From an uncultured Collinsella sp. (lineage in GTDB: Bacteria; Actinomycetota; Coriobacteriia; Coriobacteriales; Coriobacteriaceae): a stretch of DNA of 8,043 bases. Shown one piece after another: positions 1 to 7,127 of the stretch (position 1 is its first letter; the number at the start of each line of letters is the position of its first letter). Under the pieces are notes generated by a model, which searched no databases, was not told the DNA's origin, and was given only the letters and a program-made list of their open reading frames with translations. Where the stretch lies: NCBI GenBank assembly GCA_938023705.1, contig CALJDJ010000005.1, positions 1 through 8,043 on the forward strand, read 5' to 3'. The translations under genes and the position numbers were made by a program.

Positions 1-211
1 GACTTGCAGCGACGGACCTCGGGACGCTCTTACACCACGTCTGCGCGCGCCACCTATATACCTGGACATATGTGGTCTAACTCGGCAAAAACTGCCATTT
101 CGAGATGGCAGTAGTTTAGTGACAGTACTCATATTTGACGTTATTTGCCCACGACCCCTTATTGCGTTGGCAAATCAGTTGCAAAACGGACTCCAAATCG
201 TCCTTCGCGAA
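1..211. other. Left-edge intergenic stretch without a convincing gene
   Basis: I see no gene here with a start codon, a ribosome site and recognisable protein content. The stretch contains one clear hairpin (87-112, listed separately), and bases of about 115-215 are visibly more AT-rich than the coding DNA to the right. Two frames stay open without looking real. One is plus-strand frame 2 up to a stop at 284-286, with no early ATG and running into the glnN terminator. The other is a minus-strand frame from an ATG at 130-132 to the window edge, with no Shine-Dalgarno sequence. It may be ordinary spacer, a dispersed non-coding repeat or the remains of a gene; the sequence alone does not decide. 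Confidence 0.5.
87..112 (-). terminator. Second hairpin with U-tract downstream of glnN (possible terminator)
   Basis: Bases 91-98 (ACTGCCAT) pair perfectly with 105-112 (ATGGCAGT) around a 6-base loop. Read on the minus strand, the stem is followed directly by a run of T (complement of 87-91), the usual form of an intrinsic terminator. It lies about 100 bases beyond the main glnN terminator, so it would be either a backup or the end of a separate short leftward transcript. The plus-strand reading has only a weak T-tract (115-117). A T·G pair next to the loop (99/104) is tolerated only in the plus-strand RNA, so orientation is not fully certain. Confidence 0.42.
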
Positions 212-247
212 CAAAAAGCCGGGGCCCGCGCGATGCGGACCCCGGCT
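212..247 (-). terminator. Intrinsic terminator of glnN
   Basis: Bases 217-229 pair with 235-247 to form a 13-bp GC-rich stem with a 5-base loop. On the minus strand the stem is followed by a T-run (complement of 213-217). The only non-Watson-Crick pair (C225/A239 on the plus strand) becomes a G·U wobble in the minus-strand RNA, so the fold is best as leftward RNA. It starts 30 bases past the glnN stop codon. Confidence 0.88.
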
Positions 248-276
248 CAATACCGTGACGATATGTCAGTTACGTT

Positions 277-2364
<2,088 letters not shown>

Positions 2365-2370
2365 ACGGAA

Positions 2371-2377
2371 CTCCCTT
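2371..2377 (-). promoter_or_regulatory. Ribosome binding site that sets the glnN start
   Basis: The minus strand reads AAGGGAG, six bases before the ATG at 2364. This choice shortens the protein by 21 residues relative to the longest possible frame. The residues removed (beginning MTRSLVINTASH) do not look like GSIII sequence. Confidence 0.8.
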
Positions 2378-2449
2378 CGTATCGGCACCGCGTGAGAAGC
2401 GGTGTTGATTACTAACGAACGAGTCATAGATTAGGCTCGTCGTGTTTCC

Positions 2450-2470
2450 GCAACATTACCGTTATGTTGC
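2450..2470. promoter_or_regulatory. Operator-like inverted repeat upstream of glnN
   Basis: GCAACAT (2450-2456) and its exact complement ATGTTGC (2464-2470) are separated by 7 bases, giving a 21-bp dyad centred about 96 bases upstream of the glnN start. The size and symmetry suit a dimeric regulator. It does not match the firmicute GlnR/TnrA consensus (TGTNA-N7-TNACA), and I cannot name a binding protein. Confidence 0.35.
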
Positions 2471-2480
2471 TGTCACGAAA

Positions 2481-2488
2481 CCAATCAA
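2481..2488. repeat. CCAATCAA motif, copy 1
   Basis: First of three copies of the 8-base motif CCAATCAA/TTGATTGG in the glnN-metF intergenic region. Copy 2 (2529-2536) is direct and copy 3 (2688-2695) is inverted. Read on the minus strand this copy gives TTGATT, a possible -35 element for glnN, but no convincing -10 follows. Confidence 0.35.
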
Positions 2489-2505
2489 TGAGGTTACCGC
2501 ATCGC

Positions 2506-2520
2506 GGCGGCGTTGCCGCC
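2506..2520. repeat. Short GC-rich hairpin
   Basis: GGCGGC and GCCGCC (2506-2511 and 2515-2520) form a perfect 6-bp GC stem around a 3-base loop. Neither strand has a T-tract after it, so it is not an intrinsic terminator. It may insulate the two divergent transcription units or be incidental. Confidence 0.35.
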
Positions 2521-2539
2521 CTCAACAGCCAATCAACTG

Positions 2540-2545
2540 TATAAA
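2540..2545 (+). promoter_or_regulatory. Candidate -10 box for the structured RNA or metF leader
   Basis: TATAAA is the best -10 hexamer on the plus strand of this intergenic region, and it predicts transcription from about 2552, just where the GACCTC strand of the rod begins. The only upstream -35-like hexamer, TTGCCG at 2513-2518, is 21 bases away, which is too far for a standard sigma-70 promoter. Initiation here would give metF a leader of about 240 nt containing the whole 76-nt hairpin. Confidence 0.35.
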
Positions 2546-2687
2546 TTGCAGACCTCTCCCCATGGTTTAAGGGTAGTCAATTTGGGATGGGGCTCTATTA
2601 ACTGGTATTTCGCATCAGATACCAGTCTTTATAGCCCCATCCTAGATTGACCGCTCTGCTATAGGGAATGTCGATAGCAAGGCATCT

Positions 2688-2695
2688 TTGATTGG
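2688..2695. repeat. TTGATTGG motif, inverted copy
   Basis: Exact inverted match to the CCAATCAA copies at 2481-2488 and 2529-2536. Together with the second copy it could close the base of the rod-shaped RNA. Alternatively all three copies may be protein binding sites in the DNA. Confidence 0.35.
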
Positions 2696-2741
2696 TATCC
2701 CCGAATAGCGAGTGAAACTCCACCGTGACACAGTGGTGCTG

Positions 2742-2747
2742 TAGAAT
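2742..2747 (+). promoter_or_regulatory. Possible proximal -10 box of metF
   Basis: TAGAAT lies 43 bases before the metF start codon and would give a leader of roughly 37 nt. The bases at the expected -35 distance (TCCACC and its neighbours) are poor, so this promoter is weak, activator-dependent or false. If it is used, the structured RNA upstream is not part of the metF mRNA. Confidence 0.3.
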
Positions 2748-2777
2748 CCTTACAACACATCACACTATTACGTATCT

Positions 2778-2784
2778 AAAGGAG
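2778..2784 (+). promoter_or_regulatory. Ribosome binding site that sets the metF start
   Basis: AAAGGAG lies six bases before the ATG at 2791. This selects that ATG over an in-frame ATG at 2725, which has no Shine-Dalgarno sequence and would add a 22-residue extension unlike MetF. Confidence 0.85.
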
Positions 2785-2790
2785 CACGAT

Positions 2791-3663
2791 ATGCGCGTCG
2801 ACGAGGTTTTTAAGCAGGCAGCATCCCAGGGCACCGCACCCGTTTCGTTTGAGATGTTCCCGCCCAAGGGCGAGCTTACCCTCAACACGGCTCGCGAGGT
2901 GGCAGGCAATCTGTGCAAGCTTTCGCCGAGCTTTGTCTCGGTCACCTGCTCTGCCGGCGGCTCGGGCAACGGCGCCACCACCGCCCCCATCGCGCATATG
3001 ATTACGAGCGAATTCAATACGCCCTCGGTGGCGCACCTTACCTGCGTGGGCCGCTCGCACGCCGATATCGCCGCCAAGATCGACGAATACCGCTCCGCCG
3101 GCGTAGAAAACATCCTGGCCCTGCGCGGTGATCTGCCCACTGGCGCGACCGAGGATGACAAGCCCGCCTCGGACTACGCCTACGCCCGTGACCTCATCCC
3201 CGAGCTTGTCGACGCCGGCTTTTGTGTGGGCGCCGCGGCCTACCCCGAGGGCCACATTGCCTGTGAGGACCTCAACGCTTCGGTCGAATACCTCAAGCAA
3301 AAACAGGACGCCGGCGCGAGCTTCTTTGTGACGCAGCTCTTCTTTGACAACGAGTGCTTCTACCGCTTCCGCGAGCTTGCCGACAAGGCGGGCATCACCG
3401 TGCCCATTACCGCGGGCATCATGCCGTTTATGGGCAAGTCGCAAATCAGCCGCATGGTCTTTATGTGCGGTGCGTCGCTGCCCTCCCCCGTCATCAAGAT
3501 TCTCGCCAAGTACGAGAACGACCCCGAGAGCCTGCAGGCAGCCGGTGTAGATTATGCCGCCCGTCAGCTTTGCGACCTCAAGGAGCACGGTGCCGCCGGT
3601 CTGCACCTGTACACTATGAACCGTCCTGCGATCGCCGCGACCATTATGGAGCGCCTGGGGTAA
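2791..3663 (+). CDS. metF: Methylenetetrahydrofolate reductase
   Basis: Cytoplasmic flavoprotein that reduces 5,10-methylene-THF to 5-methyl-THF, the methyl donor for methionine synthase. The 290-residue product has the usual bacterial MetF length and a single (βα)8 barrel. Visible motifs are SFEMFPPK (19-26, containing the conserved catalytic Glu at 21), LRGDLP (111-116, with the FAD/folate-contacting Asp at 114), AAYPEGH (149-155), FFVTQLFFD (178-186) and LHLYTMNRP (271-279) near the C-terminus. It is the first gene of a three-gene operon. Its TAA stop overlaps the ATG of the next gene in the sequence TAATG, which suggests translational coupling. Whether it uses NADH, ferredoxin or a partner subunit cannot be seen; no metV-like gene is present here. 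Confidence 0.96.
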   Translation: MRVDEVFKQAASQGTAPVSFEMFPPKGELTLNTAREVAGNLCKLSPSFVSVTCSAGGSGNGATTAPIAHMITSEFNTPSVAHLTCVGRSHADIAAKIDEYRSAGVENILALRGDLPTGATEDDKPASDYAYARDLIPELVDAGFCVGAAAYPEGHIACEDLNASVEYLKQKQDAGASFFVTQLFFDNECFYRFRELADKAGITVPITAGIMPFMGKSQISRMVFMCGASLPSPVIKILAKYENDPESLQAAGVDYAARQLCDLKEHGAAGLHLYTMNRPAIAATIMERLG

Positions 3664-4451
3664 TGGAAAAACCGCACATCGATACAACCGCTGTCGAAGT
3701 GCCGGCCGACCTTGCGTCGCCGGCGCTTTACCGTGTCGATGCTGCGCACCATCCCCGTGTCGACCGTGCCGAGATGCTGCGGTATCTGGGTTACGGCGGC
3801 CAACAGATTGAGCCCGAGCTGTCTCGACGAATTGAGCTTGTGGTCGAGCGCCTAGAACTGGACATTGAGCCCCGTGGCGTGCGACGCGTGTTTGCCGTCG
3901 ATGCCACGGGCGTCGACGAGCAGGGCGAGCCCTGCATCCGCTTGGTTGGCACGAACGTTGAGCTGCGGGGTCGCGATATCTATCGACATCTCAAAGACGC
4001 CCGCTTTGCCGCGCTCATGGCATGCACCCTCGGCATGGGCGCCGAGCGTCGCCTGCGCATCACAGGAGCCCAGCAGCCCCTCGAGGGAGCCGTGCTCGAC
4101 GCCGCGTGCTCTGCCTATGTGGAGGCAGCTGTTGAGCAAATGGACCGACAGGTCAAGACTGCGGCCGCCGCACACGGACTCGCCGGCAACTGGCGCTTTA
4201 GCCCCGGCTACGGCGACTGCCCGCTCTCGGCCCAGCGCTCGATCGTGGATGCGCTCAACGCCACACGGCTCATCGGGCTTACCGTTACCCCCACCAGCCT
4301 GCTCATGCCCACCAAGAGCGTGACCGCGGTGATCGGTCTGTTTGACGGCGAGGTCCACGACGCCCAGAGCCGCCCCACCTGCAATATCTGCCGCATGCGT
4401 GAGCACTGCCGCTTCCACGCCGCCCACACCACCTGCTATTCCAGCCATTAG
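3663..4451 (+). CDS. Stand-alone methionine synthase activation-domain protein
   Basis: A 262-residue protein related to the C-terminal AdoMet-binding reactivation domain of E. coli MetH, which reductively methylates oxidised cob(II)alamin. The key segment WRFSPGYGDCPL (177-188) resembles the E. coli RPAPGYPACP motif: Arg178 would match the AdoMet-contacting Arg1134, and Cys186 also aligns. TPTSLLMPTKSVTAVIGL (209-226) is the typical core of the separate form, known for example from Thermotoga maritima TM0269. The first 65 or so residues are a helical N-terminal region not needed for that match. The C-terminus has four cysteines (240, 243, 249, 258) in the pattern C-x2-C-x5-C-x8-C, a possible metal or Fe-S site. 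The ATG overlaps the metF stop by one base. Longer in-frame translation upstream lies inside metF and is not real. Placement directly before a metH lacking this domain strongly supports the role. Confidence 0.9.
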   Translation: MEKPHIDTTAVEVPADLASPALYRVDAAHHPRVDRAEMLRYLGYGGQQIEPELSRRIELVVERLELDIEPRGVRRVFAVDATGVDEQGEPCIRLVGTNVELRGRDIYRHLKDARFAALMACTLGMGAERRLRITGAQQPLEGAVLDAACSAYVEAAVEQMDRQVKTAAAAHGLAGNWRFSPGYGDCPLSAQRSIVDALNATRLIGLTVTPTSLLMPTKSVTAVIGLFDGEVHDAQSRPTCNICRMREHCRFHAAHTTCYSSH

Positions 4452-4454
4452 GAG
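4449..4454 (+). promoter_or_regulatory. metH ribosome binding site overlapping the preceding stop
   Basis: TAGGAG contains the stop codon of the activation-domain gene (TAG, 4449-4451) and serves as the Shine-Dalgarno sequence of metH, six bases before its ATG. Ribosomes ending on the upstream gene would sit on the metH start site, suggesting coupled, balanced synthesis of the two proteins. Confidence 0.75.
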
Positions 4455-4460
4455 CCATCG

Positions 4461-7019
4461 ATGTCTACTCCGCTTATCACTCATGATTCTGACGGTACTG
4501 CGCTGGCGGCACCTGTCAATACTGCGCGCTGCAACGGCGCTGTGTACAAGACGCGCACGATCGATGACCTGCGCATTAAGGACGATCGCCTGCGCGCCGC
4601 CATCGAGGGCACAGGGCATCTTCTGTTCGACGGCGGTATGGGCACCATGCTGCAGGCAGCCGGCATGAAGGCCGGCGCCCTGCCCGAGCTGCTCAACTTT
4701 GAGGAGCCCCGAGTCATCACCGACATCCAGCGCCAATACGTCGAGGCCGGATGCGACGTGATCACCGCCAACACCTTTGGCGCGAACGCCCACAAACTCG
4801 ACGGCGCCGCCACCGTGGCCGATGTCTTTGCCGCCGCCGTCGCCCGCGCCCGCGCGGCCGGCGCGGGCTATGTCGCCGGTGACATCGGCCCCATCGGCGC
4901 GCTGCTTCGTCCCCTGGGCACCCTGAGCTTTGACGAGGCCTACGACCTCTTTGCCGAGGAGGTGCGCGCCGGCGTCGCCGCGGGCGTGGACCTCTTTATT
5001 ATCGAAACCATGACCGACCTAGCCGAGATCAAGGCTGCCGTCCTCGCCTGCCGCGAGAACTCCGACCTGCCCGTTTTTGCCACCATGACCTTTGAGGAAG
5101 ACGGCCGCACCTTCCTGGGCACGAGTCCCGAGGTCGCTGCCATCACGCTCGACGCGATCGGCGCCGACGTCCTGGGCATCAACTGCAGCCAGGGACCGGC
5201 CGAGCTCCGAGGACTTGCCGCACGTATGCTCACCGTTACCGACAAGCCCGTTATGGTGCAGGCCAATGCAGGACTCCCCCGCGTGGACGACGACGGTAAC
5301 ACCGTCTTTGACATCCAGGCCCCCGAGTACGCCCAGGCCGTCGCCGGCATGATCGCCGACGGCGTAAGCGTCGTGGGCGGCTGCTGCGGAACCACGCCGA
5401 CGCACATGGCGGCACTTCGCACCCTCATCGACAATCACACGCCCAGCCCGCGCCACCGCAAGCCCAGCATGTCGGTCACGAGCGCTCAGACGGTCGTGGA
5501 CCTTCCCTGTGACGGCCACAAGATCGCCGTCATCGGCGAGCGCATCAATCCCACCGGCAAAAAGCGCCTGCAGCAGGCCCTGCGCGACGGCGACCTGGAC
5601 TACGTCGTGAGCCAGGGCATCAGCCAGCAAGAACAGGGCGCCGACATCCTGGACGTCAACGTGGGCCTGCCCGAGATCGACGAGGTCAAGGTCATCCAGC
5701 AAGCGACCGAGCAGCTCCAAGGCTCCACGCTGTTGCCGTTGCAGATCGACTCCACCGACCCCGCCGCCGTCGAGGCCGCCGTACGTCGCTACGCCGGCAA
5801 GCCCATCATCAACTCGGTCAACGGCAAGCAGCAGATCATGGACGAGATCTTCCCGCTGGTCGCCCACTACGGCACCAACGTCGTCGGCCTCACGCTCGAC
5901 GAAGGTGGCATCCCCGATACCGCCGAGGCTCGCTTCGCCATCGCCGAGCGCATCGTGACCGAGGCCGCCCGCTACGGCATTGGCCCGGACCGCATCCTCA
6001 TCGACTGCCTGGTCATGACCGCCTCGACCAATCAACGCCAGGCCGAGCAGATCCTGCGCGCCATGTCCCTGTGCAAGGAGCGCCTGGGTGTCAAATGCGC
6101 GCTCGGCGTGTCGAACATCAGCTTTGGCCTGCCCGCTCGCCCGCTGCTGGGTTCGGTCTTTTTGGCCGCCGCCTTTGGCGCGGGCCTCGATGCCCCCATC
6201 ATGAACCCGGGCTCCAAGCGCTTTATGGACACCGTCTACAGCTATCGCGTCCTGAGCGTTGAGGACGAGGGCTCGACCGGATACATCGAGCGCTATGCCG
6301 GCTGGACCGATCCGTACAAGATCGCCGCCAACCCGGCAGCGGCTCAGGCCGCATCGAGTGATGCCGCGCCCGCTGCCGGCACCGCCGGCACCGACGGCAA
6401 CGACGACCCGATTCGTCGAATGGTCGTCTCGGGCCGCAAAGGCGAGATCGCTGCCGAGACCGAGCGTCTGCTGACAGACCACGACGCCATGGACCTTATC
6501 AACAATCACTTTATCCCCGCCCTCAACGAGGTTGGCGTCCTCTTTGACCAGGGCAAGTTCTTCTTGCCGCAGCTTATGGCCTCGGCCGAAGCCGCACGCG
6601 TGGGCTTCGACACCATCAAGCGCCTGATGCCCGCCGGCGAGATCGCCGACAAGGGCAAGATCTGCGTGGCCACCGTCAAGGGCGACATCCACGATATTGG
6701 CAAGAACATCGTCAAAATGCTGCTCGACAACTACGGCTACACCGTCTTTGACCTGGGCCGCGACGTCGATCCGCAGGAGGTACTCAAGACCGTCAAGGAG
6801 CGCGATATTAAGCTCGTCGGCCTCTCGGCGCTTATGACTACCACGGTCGTCGCCATGGAAGAGACCATCAAGCTGCTCCATACCGAGGTTCCGGGCGTCA
6901 AGATCATCGTGGGCGGCGCCGTGCTCACCCCCGAATACGCCAAGCAGATCGGCGCGGACTACTATGCCAAGGATGCCGCCGAAAGCGCGCGCATCGCCGA
7001 AGAGGTCTTTGGGCAGTAA
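4461..7019 (+). CDS. metH: Cobalamin-dependent methionine synthase, without activation domain
   Basis: Transfers a methyl group from methyl-THF through cobalamin to homocysteine, in the cytoplasm. The 852-residue protein carries three of the four E. coli MetH modules. The homocysteine/zinc barrel spans about 50-325, with LLFDGGMGTMLQ (54-65) and zinc ligands Cys242 (NCSQG) and Cys308-Cys309 (GGCCGT). The pterin-binding barrel spans about 353-620, with GERINPTG (359-366), DILDVNVG (395-402) and NPGSKRF (592-598). A linker of about 30 residues rich in Ala, Gly, Thr and Asp (622-650) joins it to the B12 modules. The four-helix cap (about 651-725) is followed by the Rossmann domain with DIHDIG (742-747, His744 being the cobalt ligand), GLSALMTTT (787-795) and VGGA (817-820). 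The protein then stops, whereas E. coli MetH (about 1,227 residues) continues with the activation domain, here encoded by the preceding gene. The first 40 or so residues look like a poorly conserved extension, so a later start is possible, but this ATG has a good ribosome site. No stops or frameshifts interrupt it. Confidence 0.96.
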   Translation: MSTPLITHDSDGTALAAPVNTARCNGAVYKTRTIDDLRIKDDRLRAAIEGTGHLLFDGGMGTMLQAAGMKAGALPELLNFEEPRVITDIQRQYVEAGCDVITANTFGANAHKLDGAATVADVFAAAVARARAAGAGYVAGDIGPIGALLRPLGTLSFDEAYDLFAEEVRAGVAAGVDLFIIETMTDLAEIKAAVLACRENSDLPVFATMTFEEDGRTFLGTSPEVAAITLDAIGADVLGINCSQGPAELRGLAARMLTVTDKPVMVQANAGLPRVDDDGNTVFDIQAPEYAQAVAGMIADGVSVVGGCCGTTPTHMAALRTLIDNHTPSPRHRKPSMSVTSAQTVVDLPCDGHKIAVIGERINPTGKKRLQQALRDGDLDYVVSQGISQQEQGADILDVNVGLPEIDEVKVIQQATEQLQGSTLLPLQIDSTDPAAVEAAVRRYAGKPIINSVNGKQQIMDEIFPLVAHYGTNVVGLTLDEGGIPDTAEARFAIAERIVTEAARYGIGPDRILIDCLVMTASTNQRQAEQILRAMSLCKERLGVKCALGVSNISFGLPARPLLGSVFLAAAFGAGLDAPIMNPGSKRFMDTVYSYRVLSVEDEGSTGYIERYAGWTDPYKIAANPAAAQAASSDAAPAAGTAGTDGNDDPIRRMVVSGRKGEIAAETERLLTDHDAMDLINNHFIPALNEVGVLFDQGKFFLPQLMASAEAARVGFDTIKRLMPAGEIADKGKICVATVKGDIHDIGKNIVKMLLDNYGYTVFDLGRDVDPQEVLKTVKERDIKLVGLSALMTTTVVAMEETIKLLHTEVPGVKIIVGGAVLTPEYAKQIGADYYAKDAAESARIAEEVFGQ

Positions 7020-7044
7020 CACAACGGAAACAACCGTGCACCAA

Positions 7045-7082
7045 AACGTGCCGCATGCGTCACTTGGCACGTGCGGCACGTT
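7045..7082. repeat. Hairpin between metH and the PFL-family gene
   Basis: Bases 7045-7055 (AACGTGCCGCA) pair perfectly with 7072-7082 over 11 bp, and the stem can extend inward with one mismatch and two wobbles. The rightward RNA has no real T-tract after the stem (it continues AGAATAG), so as a metH terminator it would be weak. On the minus strand TTTT follows the stem, but no minus-strand gene is nearby. The right arm overlaps the downstream promoter, so it may instead be an operator-like dyad. The sequence GGCACGT also repeats directly within it (7067-7073 and 7076-7082 region). Confidence 0.5.
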
Positions 7083-7092
7083 AGAATAGATA
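7064..7092 (+). promoter_or_regulatory. Candidate sigma-70 promoter of the PFL-family gene
   Basis: TTGGCA (7064-7069) and TAGATA (7087-7092) are separated by exactly 17 bases, the optimal spacing, and predict initiation near 7099, about 29 bases before the start codon. The spacer contains most of the right arm of the preceding hairpin, so a protein bound to that dyad would block this promoter. This suggests the gene can be transcribed separately from the met operon. Confidence 0.55.
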
Positions 7093-7127
7093 AGACTATG
7101 CTCGTTTTGGCAGATAGGAGCGCAAGG

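Larger units (their letters stand above)
2529..2695 (+). ncRNA. Candidate structured RNA: long rod with central bubble
   Basis: The core is a 76-nt hairpin. Bases 2576-2594 pair with 2633-2651 over 19 continuous bp. A mostly unpaired internal loop follows, then a 9-bp stem (2601-2609 with 2618-2626) and an 8-base loop. All three non-Watson-Crick pairs (2582/2645, 2584/2643, 2609/2618) are G·U in plus-strand RNA but A·C in minus-strand RNA, so the functional strand is plus. Outside an asymmetric bubble (2561-2575 against 2652-2663), pairing resumes as TCCC/GGGA (2557-2560, 2664-2667), GAC/GTC (2551-2553, 2670-2672), TTGC/GCAA (2546-2549, 2677-2680) and CCAATCAA/TTGATTGG (2529-2536, 2688-2695). 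The core hairpin is certain as a sequence pattern; the outer pairings are less so. It could be a metF leader element or a free RNA of 6S-like shape. I see no B12-box, SAM-I or T-box hallmarks. If transcription starts near 2552, the two outermost pairings cannot form fully. Confidence 0.5.

Noticed and set aside
1..132. A minus-strand frame from an ATG at 130-132 to the window edge
   Set aside because: No Shine-Dalgarno sequence precedes it, it runs straight through the 87-112 hairpin, and its Arg-rich translation matches no family I know. It is open for only 44 codons in the visible part.
2365..2427. An upstream in-frame start for glnN
   Set aside because: The downstream ATG at 2364 has AAGGGAG at six bases and begins the conserved N-terminus; the 21 extra residues do not look conserved.
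2488..2520. T-box-like string (GGTTACCGC) followed by a GC hairpin
   Set aside because: It departs from the T-box core TGGNACCGCG, there is no specifier stem, and the following hairpin lacks a T-tract.
2725..2790. An upstream in-frame start for metF
   Set aside because: It has no ribosome site and adds 22 residues unlike MetF. The ATG at 2791 has AAAGGAG at ideal spacing.
2365..2790. SAM or cobalamin riboswitch ahead of the methionine operon
   Set aside because: Expected from the gene content, but I found neither a B12-box nor the conserved SAM-I core on the plus strand. The structure present has a different layout.
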